From NCBI RefSeq assembly GCF_017304615.1, contig NZ_JAFKLZ010000003.1:372001-436000 (forward strand): a stretch of 64,000 bases of DNA. Reading direction: 5' to 3'. The DNA comes from Sphingomonas sp. (lineage in GTDB: Bacteria > Pseudomonadota > Alphaproteobacteria > Sphingomonadales > Sphingomonadaceae). Below the pieces are notes generated by a model. That model was not told the origin of the DNA and did no database searches. It worked only from the letters and a program-made list of their open reading frames with translations. Both the position numbers and the translations under genes were made by a program. Shown here piece after piece: positions 1 to 8,211 of this stretch. Position 1 is the first letter of the stretch; every line of letters starts with the position of its first letter.

Positions 1-252
1 GGCGACGACCGGCTGAGCGACTGCGACCTGTGGGTGACGTTGGAACCGTGCGCGATGTGTGCCGGTGCGATCGTCCATGCCCGCATCGCGCGGCTCTATT
101 ACGGCGCGAGCGATCCCAAGGGCGGCGCGGTCGAACACGGACCCGCGCTGTTCGCGCAACCGACGATCCATCATCGGCCGGACGTCTATGGTGGGATTGG
201 GGAGAGCGAGGCGGCGGGGCTTCTGCGCGAGTTCTTCGCGGGCCGACGTTAA
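1..252 (+). CDS. tadA: tRNA-specific adenosine deaminase (TadA), C-terminal part
   Basis: The frame is open from the first base, so the N-terminal half, including the H-A-E catalytic motif, lies outside the window. The visible 83 residues contain the second zinc-binding motif of the cytidine/deoxycytidylate deaminase fold, P-C-A-M-C-A-G-A, followed by the helix A-R-I-A-R-L-Y-Y-G-A and the D-P-K-G-G-A loop typical of TadA. The family deaminates the wobble adenosine of tRNA-Arg(ACG) to inosine in the cytoplasm. The closely related guanine deaminases share the PCxxC motif, but the Y-Y-G-A-x-D-x-K-G-G stretch and the short C-terminus fit TadA better. The stop is TAA at 250-252. Confidence 0.85.
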   Translation, partial: GDDRLSDCDLWVTLEPCAMCAGAIVHARIARLYYGASDPKGGAVEHGPALFAQPTIHHRPDVYGGIGESEAAGLLREFFAGRR

Positions 253-260
253 AAACTAGC

Positions 261-365
261 GTGTTCCCCGCGCAAGCGGGACCCATTTCCCGCACTGTCC
301 GCGATCACTTCGGTCGTATTTAGCTGATCGCTTAGGAGCTGGGGCCCCGCATTCGCGGGGGTGAC
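261..365. repeat. Pair of inverted GC-rich hairpin repeats
   Basis: Two short hairpin-forming elements lie in opposite orientation between tadA and the CBS protein gene. The left one, near 264-284, has a CCCCGC-GCAA-GCGGG core. The right one, near 341-365, has a CCCCGC-ATTC-GCGGGG core followed by GTGAC. Each can fold by itself, and the two can also pair with each other. This is the same architecture as the repeat at 33551-33622 with a different core sequence, so I infer a dispersed non-coding repeat class. Confidence 0.5.
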
Positions 366-420
366 GAAGTTGGAAATGTTGCGCCTACGCCGTCCGCCCG
401 TATAGGCTGTCGCCACCATC

Positions 421-1719
421 ATGGCACCCTATCCCTGGATCGACGTCGTCATCATCCTCGTGCTCGTCGCGGTGAACGGCGTGTTCGCGATGTCCGAACT
501 CGCCATCGCCTCGTCGCGCAAGGCGCGGCTGGAGGCGCTGGCGCGGACCGGCAGCCGGGGCGCGCGGGCTGCGCTTGCCCTGTCGGCCGATCCCGGCAAG
601 TTCCTGTCGACGGTGCAGGTCGGCATCACGCTGATCGCGATCCTGTCGGGCGCCTATTCGGGCGAGGCGCTGGGCGGGCCGACCGGCGACCGGCTCGAGC
701 CGCTGGGGTTGCGCCACGAAACCGCGCAGACATTGGGCTTCGTGCTGGTGATTGGGGTCACGACCTTCGTCTCGCTGATCATCGGCGAACTGGTGCCCAA
801 GCAGATCGCGCTGCGGTCGCCCGAGCCGATCGCGGCGATCGTCGCGACCCCGATGACGTGGCTGTCGAGGGCGGCGGCGCCAGTCGTGTGGCTGCTCGAT
901 TCGACCAGTAAGGGTATATTCTGGCTGCTTGGCATGCGGCGCGAGAGCGAGGACCAGGTCACGGCGGAGGAACTCCACCTGATCGTCGCCGAAGCATCGA
1001 AATCGGGCGTGATCGAGGAGCATGAACGCTCGATCATCTCCGGCGTCGTGCGGCTCGCCGACCGCCCGGTGCGCGAGGTGATGACGCCGCGCACGGAGGT
1101 CGAATGGCTCGACGTCGGGCTCGACCCCGAAGGCATTCGCGAGAAGCTGGTGGCATCGCCGCACACGCGGTTGCCGGTGGCCGAAGGATCGGTCGATTCG
1201 GTGATCGGCGTCGTTCAGGCGCGCGACATCGTCGCGGCGGCGATCAAGGGAGAGCCGCTCGACCTCAAGCTGCTGATGCGCGCCGCGCCGGTCATCATCG
1301 ACCAGCTCGATGCGATGGACGCGCTCGTCCGCCTGCGCCGCGCCGACGTGCCGATGGCGTTGATCCACGACGAATATGGACACTTCGAAGGGATCGTGAC
1401 CCCGGCAGACCTGCTCGCCGCGATCGCGGGCGATTTCGCGTCGGACAGCGACCCCGACGAGGCCCCCGATTTCGTCCATCGCGACGACGGGTCGTATCTG
1501 GTCGCGGGGTCGGCGTCGGCTGATCTTCTCGCGGAAAAGCTCGACCTCCAGCTGCCCGACGACCGCGATTACGCGACCGCCGCGGGGTTCGCGCTGGCCG
1601 CGTTCCGGCGCTTGCCCGCCGAAGGCGAGAGCATCACAGAACAGGGCTGGACGTTCGAGGTGGTCGACCTCGACGGGCGGCGGATCGATAAGTTGCTGGT
1701 CAGCCGTGAGCGCGGCTAG
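421..1719 (+). CDS. CorC/HlyC-type membrane protein (DUF21 + CBS pair + CorC_HlyC)
   Basis: The 432-residue protein has the three-part layout of the hemolysin/CorC family. It has an N-terminal DUF21 transmembrane domain (residues about 1-180; four hydrophobic segments and the motif G-E-L-V-P-K-Q), a CBS pair (about 200-330; signature R-E-V-M-T-P-R and the later H-D-E-Y-G-H-F-E-G-I-V-T motif), and a C-terminal CorC_HlyC domain (about 345-430; D-D-R-D-Y-A-T-A-A-G-F). Members sit in the inner membrane and are linked to Mg/Co efflux; the haemolysin name is historical. The first methionine is used, with the hydrophobic segment beginning at residue 7. The stop codon overlaps that of the convergent gene at 1716-2441 in a shared CTAG. 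Confidence 0.9.
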   Translation: MAPYPWIDVVIILVLVAVNGVFAMSELAIASSRKARLEALARTGSRGARAALALSADPGKFLSTVQVGITLIAILSGAYSGEALGGPTGDRLEPLGLRHETAQTLGFVLVIGVTTFVSLIIGELVPKQIALRSPEPIAAIVATPMTWLSRAAAPVVWLLDSTSKGIFWLLGMRRESEDQVTAEELHLIVAEASKSGVIEEHERSIISGVVRLADRPVREVMTPRTEVEWLDVGLDPEGIREKLVASPHTRLPVAEGSVDSVIGVVQARDIVAAAIKGEPLDLKLLMRAAPVIIDQLDAMDALVRLRRADVPMALIHDEYGHFEGIVTPADLLAAIAGDFASDSDPDEAPDFVHRDDGSYLVAGSASADLLAEKLDLQLPDDRDYATAAGFALAAFRRLPAEGESITEQGWTFEVVDLDGRRIDKLLVSRERG

Positions 1720-2441
1720 CCGAGCTTCCCGAACTCCGCTTCGTAGGCGGCGGTGTCGCCGCTTGAGAGCAGCCTGGCTTGGTCGATCCAGCGATCGCGC
1801 GCCATGCGGCCGGTGAACACGCCGAGCTGAATGTCGAGGTCGCTGGCCTGTGCCGGCGTCAACGCGGCGAGTTGATCGACCTGCGTGATGCCCCGTTCGG
1901 CGAGCATTGCCGCGACCTTCGGTCCCAAGCCCTTGATGGTCGTCAGCGCCAGCGCACCGGCGAGGTTCGGGGCGGGCTCGGGTGCCGCCGAGGGAGGCGG
2001 CGGTGCGGCCATCGTCGGTGTGGGGACTGGTACTGGGTTCGGGACCGGTTCGGGCGTCGGCTGCGCGGCTTCCGTGGGTGCCGGTTCAGGTTCCGGCGCT
2101 GGCGAGGGCGGAGCGGGTACAGGCTCCGGCGGCGCTACCGGTGCGGGTCTTGGCGCGGGCACAGGAGGTGGCGTGGGGTCCGGCACCGGCTCGGCCTTTA
2201 CCGGTGGTTCGGGATCGGGTTCCTCCGCAACCGGTTCGGCGTACGCGTCCAGTACGGCCGGCTCCGCGGCTGGGGTCGGGTCCACGCCGGCTTCCGCCGC
2301 GCGCTCCTCGGCAGCTTCCTCGGCGCGGTGGCGGATCGCGGCCTGGCGGCGACCATAGATGATGCCCGCGATCACCAGCACGGCGATCACGCCCAGCAGG
2401 ATCAGCAAGCCGATCGTCCAGCCCATCGAAGTCGGCGTCAT
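1716..2441 (-). CDS. Membrane-anchored protein with proline-rich linker and helix-hairpin-helix domain
   Basis: This 241-residue protein has three parts. An N-terminal transmembrane helix (residues about 8-29) is followed by an Ala/Glu/Arg stretch. A long Pro/Ala/Glu-rich linker (about 55-160) comes next. The C-terminal domain (about 165-225) contains I-K-G-L-G-P-K-V-A-A-M-L-A-E-R-G-I, the helix-hairpin-helix signature seen in small 'flap endonuclease-like' and L21-associated proteins. The family fold suggests non-specific DNA or protein binding next to the membrane; no catalytic residues are visible. The linker is low complexity, so homology searches should use the last 80 residues. The function is not known. 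Confidence 0.75.
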   Translation of the reverse strand: MTPTSMGWTIGLLILLGVIAVLVIAGIIYGRRQAAIRHRAEEAAEERAAEAGVDPTPAAEPAVLDAYAEPVAEEPDPEPPVKAEPVPDPTPPPVPAPRPAPVAPPEPVPAPPSPAPEPEPAPTEAAQPTPEPVPNPVPVPTPTMAAPPPPSAAPEPAPNLAGALALTTIKGLGPKVAAMLAERGITQVDQLAALTPAQASDLDIQLGVFTGRMARDRWIDQARLLSSGDTAAYEAEFGKLG

Positions 2442-2518
2442 TCGACAATCCCCAAAAGCATATCGCCCGCCACCCTATGAGAGTGACGAGCGATACGCCA
2501 GTGGAGCCGCATTCGGGA

Positions 2519-4318
2519 TCAGTCGGCGGCTCCGCGAGATCCGGCCAGGCTCGTCAGCTTGACGAACTCCTGCCGCCAATAGCCGTTGGGCGATCCCGCC
2601 AGCCGCGCGATGTCGGCGTAGCGATAGGCGCCGAGATATTTATCGCCACGCAACTTCTGCCCGAATGCGGCGACCGCCGTGACGAACGCCATGTCGCCGC
2701 TCGGGTAGGCCGCGCTCGCCATCAGCGAGGCGGGGACGGTGCGGCTGATCAGCCGCGACGCGCCGCCTTCGGGCAGCTTGTAGCGCAGCTTGACGAACGC
2801 CAGCTCGTTTCCGCCGACCGGGGCGGGGCGGCCGGGCCGCGCATTGGCGGGATAGCGCCGGTCGGGCAGCCAGCCGGCGCCGTTCGCCGGGACGATCTCA
2901 TACAATGCCGTCACCTGATGACCCGCGCCCATGTCGCCGGCATCGACCGCGTCGTTGTTGAAATCCTCCTCGGCCAGCGCGCGGTTCTCGTAGCCGATCA
3001 GGCGGTATTCCTTGACCGCGGCGGGGTTGAATTCGACCTGGACCTTCACGTCCCGGGCGATCGTCACCATCGTTGCGGACAATTCGTCGTCGAGCACCTT
3101 CTCGGCCTCGCGCTCGCTGTCGATATAGGCGTAGTTGCCGTTTCCAACGTCGGCGATCCTTTCCATCATCGCCTCGTTGTAATTGCCCTGGCCGAAGCCG
3201 AGCGTCGTCAGCGTGATGCCGTCGTCGCGCTGCGCCTTGACCATTTCCTCCAGTGTTTTGTTGTCGCTGATCCCGATATTGAAGTCGCCGTCGGTCGCCA
3301 GGAAGATGCGGTTGATTCCGCCCGGCACGAAATTGGCGCGCGCGGTGTCGTAGGCGAGCTTTATACCGGCGCCGCCTGCGGTCGACCCGCCCGCCTGGAG
3401 GCAATCGAGCGCGGCCTTGACGTAGCGTTTGTCGGCGGTCGGCTCGAGCACGATCCCGGCATTGCCGGCATAGACCACGATCGAAACCTTGTCGTTGGGA
3501 CGCAGGCGGTCGGCCAACGTCGTCAGCGCCGATTTGACGAGCGGCAGTTTGTCGGGCTCGTTCATCGATCCCGACACGTCGACCAGGAACACCAGGTTCG
3601 CGCGCGGACGGTCGTTGGTCGCGACGTCATAGCCCCGCAGGCCGATCCGCAGCAGCCGCGTGTTCGGGTTCCACGGCGTCTTGGCGACGTCGGTGGTCAC
3701 GCTGAACGGCTGGGTGCGGTCGGACGGGCGCGGATAATCGTAGCGGAAATAGTTGATCATCTCCTCGGTCCTGACCGCGTCGGGCGGCGGCACGTTGCCG
3801 TCGTTCAGGAAGCGGCGGACATTGGCGTAGGATCCGGTGTCAACGTCGACCGAGAAGGTCGAGACGGGGGCGGCGGCGACGGCCTGGATCGACGCGACCG
3901 CTTTCCCGTCATAGCGTTCGGTGTTCGCCTTGCTGCCATAGGGTGCGGCATAGTTGTTGTAGGCCCCGCTTGGGGCCGGCATCGCCATGACAGGCGGCGG
4001 TGGCGGAGCAGCAGGGGCGGGCGGCGCGTACGACGGTACGGCCCCGGCGCGCGACCGCTCCTGCCGCTTTGATAGCGACCCGGTGACGACGATCGAATCC
4101 GCGCTACGGTCGGCCTTGGTCTTGCCGCCGCGGCGCGGCTGCGGGGCGACCGGCGGGGGAGCATAATTGTATTCGGGCTGGCCGACGCGGCAGCGGACCG
4201 GCGAATAGGTGTCAGGCGGCGGCACGACGGCGCGCTGCGCGGCGAGCGGCACGGGTGCGGCGGCGGAGGTCAAAAGCAGGGCGCTGAGTCCCGTCAGCAG
4301 GGCAGGCTTGGACTGCAT
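2519..4318 (-). CDS. Exported VWA-domain protein, YfbK-like, with TonB-box-like motif
   Basis: This is a 599-residue protein with a signal peptide (residues 1-28, cut near A-A-Q). A Pro-rich region (about 30-130) follows, containing D-S-I-V-V-T-G-S-L at 74-82. Next come the YfbK-type N-terminal domain (about 150-235; F-S-V-D-V-D-T-G-S-Y), a VWA domain with a perfect MIDAS (D-V-S-G-S at 247-251) and a C-terminal DUF3520-like domain (about 420-590). VWA/MIDAS domains bind partner proteins through a divalent metal. The start is supported by a GAGGGG Shine-Dalgarno sequence. The I-V-V-T-G stretch matches the TonB-box region of sphingomonad TonB-dependent receptors, which is unusual in a protein without a beta-barrel. 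Its job is unknown; periplasmic or surface location is inferred. Confidence 0.88.
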   Translation of the reverse strand: MQSKPALLTGLSALLLTSAAAPVPLAAQRAVVPPPDTYSPVRCRVGQPEYNYAPPPVAPQPRRGGKTKADRSADSIVVTGSLSKRQERSRAGAVPSYAPPAPAAPPPPPVMAMPAPSGAYNNYAAPYGSKANTERYDGKAVASIQAVAAAPVSTFSVDVDTGSYANVRRFLNDGNVPPPDAVRTEEMINYFRYDYPRPSDRTQPFSVTTDVAKTPWNPNTRLLRIGLRGYDVATNDRPRANLVFLVDVSGSMNEPDKLPLVKSALTTLADRLRPNDKVSIVVYAGNAGIVLEPTADKRYVKAALDCLQAGGSTAGGAGIKLAYDTARANFVPGGINRIFLATDGDFNIGISDNKTLEEMVKAQRDDGITLTTLGFGQGNYNEAMMERIADVGNGNYAYIDSEREAEKVLDDELSATMVTIARDVKVQVEFNPAAVKEYRLIGYENRALAEEDFNNDAVDAGDMGAGHQVTALYEIVPANGAGWLPDRRYPANARPGRPAPVGGNELAFVKLRYKLPEGGASRLISRTVPASLMASAAYPSGDMAFVTAVAAFGQKLRGDKYLGAYRYADIARLAGSPNGYWRQEFVKLTSLAGSRGAAD

Positions 4319-4337
4319 GATAAATCCCCTCGTCTGA

Positions 4338-4358
4338 CGGCCGGTTACGTTCCGGCCG
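4338..4358 (-). promoter_or_regulatory. Hairpin in the leader of the VWA gene
   Basis: A perfect 7-bp inverted repeat (CGGCCGG and CCGGCCG around a 7-base TTACGTT spacer) ends about 20 bases before the ATG of the VWA gene, just ahead of its GAGGGG ribosome-binding site. In RNA it would form a very stable stem that could hinder or tune ribosome entry. It has no U-tract, so it is not a terminator. A regulatory role is inferred only from position and symmetry. Confidence 0.4.
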
Positions 4359-4401
4359 CGTCACATTTGTTGCACCGGCTTTCTGAACGTCAGCCGAACA
4401 G

Positions 4402-4415
4402 AATGTTACAACATT
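4402..4415. promoter_or_regulatory. AT-rich inverted repeat upstream of the VWA gene
   Basis: AATGTT-AC-AACATT is a perfect 6-bp inverted repeat with a 2-base spacer. It lies 84-97 bases before the VWA start codon in an otherwise GC-rich gap (4319-4597). It stands out by base composition and could be a repressor or activator site, or part of the promoter. No regulator can be assigned. Confidence 0.35.
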
Positions 4416-4597
4416 ACATTTGAAGTTGTGACGAGCGGCGTCGAAACCGTCCGGCTGCTTCTCGTGCAACAGGTGGGGGGTGTCCCGGCGGCGTCATGAC
4501 CGGCCGTTGGGACATCGGGGTAGTTTCGAGGATGAGTTTGCGAATATATCGAACCCGGGACCCGACCACCGAATCCGGCGGCCGAGCGCAGGAACGG

Positions 4598-5245
4598 TCA
4601 GAACCGGAAGCCGATGCCGATACCGGCCACGATGGGATCGATATTCACCTTGGCGGTGCGGACGATGCCGCCGCTGGTCAGCCGGGCGGTGGTCCGCATG
4701 TCGATGTATTTGATGTCCAGGTTAAGAAAGACCTTTTTGGTCAGATCAATGTCGACGCCGGTCTGCAGCGCGTAGCCGACGCTGTCGCTGAGCTTCACGG
4801 TCGTCGCGCCGAGCGCGCCATTGAGCGACGGGGTCGCCTTGCTCGAATAGAAGACCGAGTAATTGATCCCCGCGCCGACATAGGGCCGCACCTTCGCGTC
4901 GGGCGCGAAATGGTATTGCAGCGTCAGCGTGGGCGGCAGAACCCAGGTATCGGCCACCTTGCCCAGCGCGGAAACCGATCCGCGACCGGTGACGTCGTGC
5001 TTGGTCGTCGCCACGATGATCTCGGCGCCGATATTCTTGGTCGCCATATAGGTGAAATCGACTTCGGGCATCACGCTGTAGCCGACGCCCAGGTCGCTGC
5101 CGGGCAGGCCGGAGATCGCGGTCGATTTCTCGTTGGGGGCGACGATGATCGCCCGGGCGCGCACGATGAAATCCCCGTCCTTGGCCAAGGCCGGCGTCGC
5201 GGCGACGCCTGCCGCGAGGATGGCGATCACAAATGGCTTCTTCAT
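4598..5245 (-). CDS. ompW: OmpW family outer membrane protein
   Basis: This 215-residue precursor has a 20-residue signal peptide (K-K-P-F then a hydrophobic core, cut after A-L-A). It ends in I-G-I-G-F-R-F, with the terminal phenylalanine recognised by the BAM complex. Internal features match OmpW: repeated amphipathic strands, T-L-T-L-Q-Y-H-F, R-P-Y-V-G-A-G-I-N-Y and D-I-K-Y-I-D-M-R. The family forms an 8-stranded barrel in the outer membrane that helps small hydrophobic molecules across. The frame stays open further upstream, but the ATG at 5243-5245 is preceded by GGGAGG and begins the signal peptide. A perfect 12-bp palindrome, TCCCCATGGGGA (5310-5321), lies about 65 bases upstream of the start. 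Confidence 0.9.
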   Translation of the reverse strand: MKKPFVIAILAAGVAATPALAKDGDFIVRARAIIVAPNEKSTAISGLPGSDLGVGYSVMPEVDFTYMATKNIGAEIIVATTKHDVTGRGSVSALGKVADTWVLPPTLTLQYHFAPDAKVRPYVGAGINYSVFYSSKATPSLNGALGATTVKLSDSVGYALQTGVDIDLTKKVFLNLDIKYIDMRTTARLTSGGIVRTAKVNIDPIVAGIGIGFRF

Positions 5246-5360
5246 ACTTGCCTCCCAGTTGAGCGGCACCGCGCTAGGGGAGGCTCCGGCGAAACGCTTT
5301 AGGTAGATGTCCCCATGGGGAGGATGCGTAGCCGGGGTTTGGGGGGCGGTCGCAGGATCG

Positions 5361-6623
5361 CTAGTCCGCTTTCTCCCGCGCGATCTCGCGCGCTCCGATG
5401 TCGCGGCGGCAGAAGCCGGTGGGGAAGTCGATCGCATCGACTGCCCGATAGGCGGCGGCTTGGGCGGCGCTGACGGTCGGACCGGTCGCAGTGACGGCGA
5501 GGACGCGGCCACCCGACGCGACGAGCTGGCCTTCCGCCAATTTCGTACCGGCCTGGAAGACTTTCGCGGGAGCCACGTCCGCGGTGCCGTGGATCACGCC
5601 GCCGGTCTCGGGCGTGCCGGGATAGCCGTTGGCGGCCATCACTACGGTCAGCGCGACCTCGTCGCGGAACACCGGGGCTGGGGCGTCCGCCAGTTTCCCT
5701 TCCGACACCGCCAGCATCAGTGGTAGCAAGTCGTTGTCCAGCCGCATCATCAGCACCTGGCATTCGGGGTCGCCGAAGCGGGCATTGTATTCGATCAGTT
5801 TCGGGCCGTCCGCGGTCAGGATCAGCCCGGCGTAGAGCACGCCCGAATAGGGCATGCCTTCTGCCGCCAGCGTTGAGACGGTCGGCGCGACGATCTCGGT
5901 CAGCGCATGGCGTTCGAGCGCGGGGGAGAGAACGCGCGCCGGGCTGTACGCGCCCATGCCGCCGGTATTGGGGCCGGTGTCGCCGTCGCCGACGCGCTTG
6001 TGATCCTGCGCCGAGCCGAAGGAAACGATCGTCGTGCCGTCGGTCAGGGCGAACAGGCTGACTTCCTCGCCGGTCAGGAATTCCTCGATCACCGCGCTCG
6101 CGCCGCTTTCGGCGAACAGATTCTCGATCGCGCCTTCCGCTTCGGCCATCGTCGTCGCGACGGTCACGCCCTTGCCGGCGGCAAGACCGTCGGCCTTGAC
6201 CACCACCGGTGCGCCGAATTCGTCGAGCGCCGACCGCGCCTCGTCGAACGAATGGACGGCGCGATAGCGGGCCGTAGGGATGTTTGCCCGGTCGCACACG
6301 GCCTTGGTAAACGCCTTCGACCCTTCGAGCTGTGCGGCAGCCTTGCTCGGCCCGAACACCGCGAAGCCAGCGGCACGCAGGTCGTCGGCGATGCCGGCCA
6401 CGAGCGGCGCTTCCGGGCCGACCACGACCAGGCCGATGTCGTGCGAGCGGCAGAAGCCGGCCACCGCCGCGTGGTCGTTCACGTCGAGCGCGACGACCTC
6501 CGCTTCCTCCGCGATCCCCGGATTGCCCGGCGCGGCGTAGAGTTTCGTGAGCGCGGGCGATTGCGCGAGCTTCCACGCGAGGCCATGTTCGCGTCCACCC
6601 GATCCGATCAGCAGGACGTTCAT
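5361..6623 (-). CDS. purD: Phosphoribosylamine-glycine ligase
   Basis: This 420-residue enzyme catalyses the second step of de novo purine synthesis: phosphoribosylamine plus glycine plus ATP gives GAR. The N-terminal [13 protein letters not shown] motif is diagnostic. It is followed by the P-G-N-x-G motif, an ATP-grasp core (about 100-290; [13 protein letters not shown]) and the G-D-P-E-C-Q motif. Length is normal for PurD. The open frame extends 34 codons further, but homology fixes the start at the ATG whose complement is 6621-6623. This start codon overlaps the start of divergent xseA in a single CATG, so each gene's promoter must lie inside the other's coding region or further away. Confidence 0.96.
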   Translation of the reverse strand: MNVLLIGSGGREHGLAWKLAQSPALTKLYAAPGNPGIAEEAEVVALDVNDHAAVAGFCRSHDIGLVVVGPEAPLVAGIADDLRAAGFAVFGPSKAAAQLEGSKAFTKAVCDRANIPTARYRAVHSFDEARSALDEFGAPVVVKADGLAAGKGVTVATTMAEAEGAIENLFAESGASAVIEEFLTGEEVSLFALTDGTTIVSFGSAQDHKRVGDGDTGPNTGGMGAYSPARVLSPALERHALTEIVAPTVSTLAAEGMPYSGVLYAGLILTADGPKLIEYNARFGDPECQVLMMRLDNDLLPLMLAVSEGKLADAPAPVFRDEVALTVVMAANGYPGTPETGGVIHGTADVAPAKVFQAGTKLAEGQLVASGGRVLAVTATGPTVSAAQAAAYRAVDAIDFPTGFCRRDIGAREIAREKAD

Positions 6624-7995
6624 GTCAGACCCATTCCTTGAAGATTCGCCGCGGCTGGTAGCCGAGGCCATGCCGGGCGACAATGCGGCGGCGGAAACCG
6701 TGTCCGAACTGTCGGGCCGCCTCAAGCGGATGGTCGAGGGCGAATTCGGCCGCGTGCGGCTGCGCGGTGAGATTTCGGGGTGGAAGCGCGCGGCGTCGGG
6801 GCATTGCTATCTGAGTCTGAAGGACGACCAGGCGGTGATCGACGGCGTGATGTGGAAGGGGCAGGCGGCTTTGCTGCCCTTCGCCGCGCAGGACGGGATC
6901 GAGGTGATCGCGTCGGGCAAGCTCACCACCTATCCGGGGCGCTCCAAATACCAGATCGTGATCGACCGGATGGAGTTGGCGGGCGAGGGCGCGCTGATGG
7001 CGCTGTTCGAAAAGCTCAAGGCGCAACTGGGCGCGGAAGGGTTGTTCGACCAAACGCGCAAGAAACGCCTGCCGTTCATGCCGCGCACGATTGGGGTCGT
7101 GACGTCGCCGACCGGGGCGGTGATCCGCGATATTCTCCATCGCCTGGCCGATCGCTGCCCGACGCGCGTTATCGTCTGGCCGGTCAAAGTGCAGGGCGCG
7201 GGGGCGGCGGACGAGGTCGCTGCGGCCGTCCGGGGCTTCGATTCGATCGTTCCCGGCGGCGCGGTGCCGCGCCCCGACCTTGTCATCGTCGCGCGCGGCG
7301 GCGGGTCGATCGAGGATCTATGGGCGTTCAATGAGGAGGTTGTCGTGCGGGCGGTCGCGGCCTGTTCGATCCCGATCATCTCCGCGGTCGGGCATGAGAC
7401 CGACACCTCACTGTGCGACCACGCCGCCGATCTGCGTGCGCCGACGCCAACCGCGGCGGCGGAGCTGGCGGTGCCAGTGTTGGCCGACCTGCGGCTGAGC
7501 CTCGACGCCTATGCGCAGCGGGCCGAGCGGTGCGCGCGGCGTTATGTCGAGCGTGGGCGCGAGCGCGTTGAGGCGCAGGCGCGGCTACTGCCCAAGCGCG
7601 ACGCGTTGCTCGGGCCGCAGCGCCAGCGCGCCGACGATGCCGGACAGCGGCTCGACCGCGCGCTCGAACGGCGCGTGACGACGGCGCGGGGGACGCTCGA
7701 CCGGACCGCTGGGGCGTTGCGGCCCGCGCTCCTGACCCAGCGCATTGCGGCGGCGCGGCAACGTCTCGACCAGACGTTCAAGCTGATCGAGGCGCTCAAC
7801 CCGACGCACGTACTCGATCGCGGCTATGCGCTCGTCATGGATCGCGCGGGCGGCGTGCTCAGTTCGGGGGGGGCGGCGCGCAAGGCGGGGGCGATCACCG
7901 TCCGGTTCGGGGACGGCGAGGTCGCCGCACGGGTTGAGGGGACGCCGCCCAAGACTTATGCTAAGGCTTCACCTGACCAACCGACGCTATTGTGA
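6622..7995 (+). CDS. xseA: Exodeoxyribonuclease VII large subunit
   Basis: This 457-residue protein is the large subunit of exonuclease VII, which degrades single-stranded DNA from both ends. An N-terminal OB-fold (about 22-120; V-S-E-L-S-G-R-L-K and L-R-G-E-I-S-G) precedes the catalytic domain ([11 protein letters not shown] at about 155-165; [23 protein letters not shown]). A long Arg/Ala-rich coiled coil and a C-terminal R-G-Y-A-L-V motif follow. The start at 6622 has AGGA five bases upstream and gives the usual N-terminus. The start codon shares CATG with purD. The next gene is DUF2093, a common alphaproteobacterial order. No xseB is in the window. Confidence 0.95.
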   Translation: MSDPFLEDSPRLVAEAMPGDNAAAETVSELSGRLKRMVEGEFGRVRLRGEISGWKRAASGHCYLSLKDDQAVIDGVMWKGQAALLPFAAQDGIEVIASGKLTTYPGRSKYQIVIDRMELAGEGALMALFEKLKAQLGAEGLFDQTRKKRLPFMPRTIGVVTSPTGAVIRDILHRLADRCPTRVIVWPVKVQGAGAADEVAAAVRGFDSIVPGGAVPRPDLVIVARGGGSIEDLWAFNEEVVVRAVAACSIPIISAVGHETDTSLCDHAADLRAPTPTAAAELAVPVLADLRLSLDAYAQRAERCARRYVERGRERVEAQARLLPKRDALLGPQRQRADDAGQRLDRALERRVTTARGTLDRTAGALRPALLTQRIAAARQRLDQTFKLIEALNPTHVLDRGYALVMDRAGGVLSSGGAARKAGAITVRFGDGEVAARVEGTPPKTYAKASPDQPTLL

Positions 7996-8010
7996 GATGA
8001 AGGCCTGCAG

Positions 8011-8211
8011 ATGCTGATGTCCAACACCGACCGGCCGGCGCGGCTTCATTACATGGCGAACGGGTTTCGCGTGCTGACGCCTGGCAGCCATGTGACCTGC
8101 GCGATTTCGGGGGCTGCGATCGACCTCGACGATTTGCGCTATTGGAGCGTCGCACGCCAAGAAGCCTACGCCAACGCCGCCCTCGCGCTCGAGGCCGAAA
8201 CGAAAGCATGA
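8011..8211 (+). CDS. DUF2093 domain protein
   Basis: A 66-residue cytoplasmic protein matches the DUF2093 family (core R-L-H-Y-M-A-N-G-F-R-V-L-T-P-G-S-H-V-x-C-A-x-S-G). The family is restricted mostly to alphaproteobacteria, and its function is unknown. The single conserved Cys follows a possible His ligand. The gene starts 15 bases after xseA with an AAGG ribosome-binding site, and its TGA overlaps the ATG of the M23 peptidase gene (ATGA), so the three genes are probably one operon. A second in-frame ATG at 8017 is an alternative start. Confidence 0.85.
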   Translation: MLMSNTDRPARLHYMANGFRVLTPGSHVTCAISGAAIDLDDLRYWSVARQEAYANAALALEAETKA

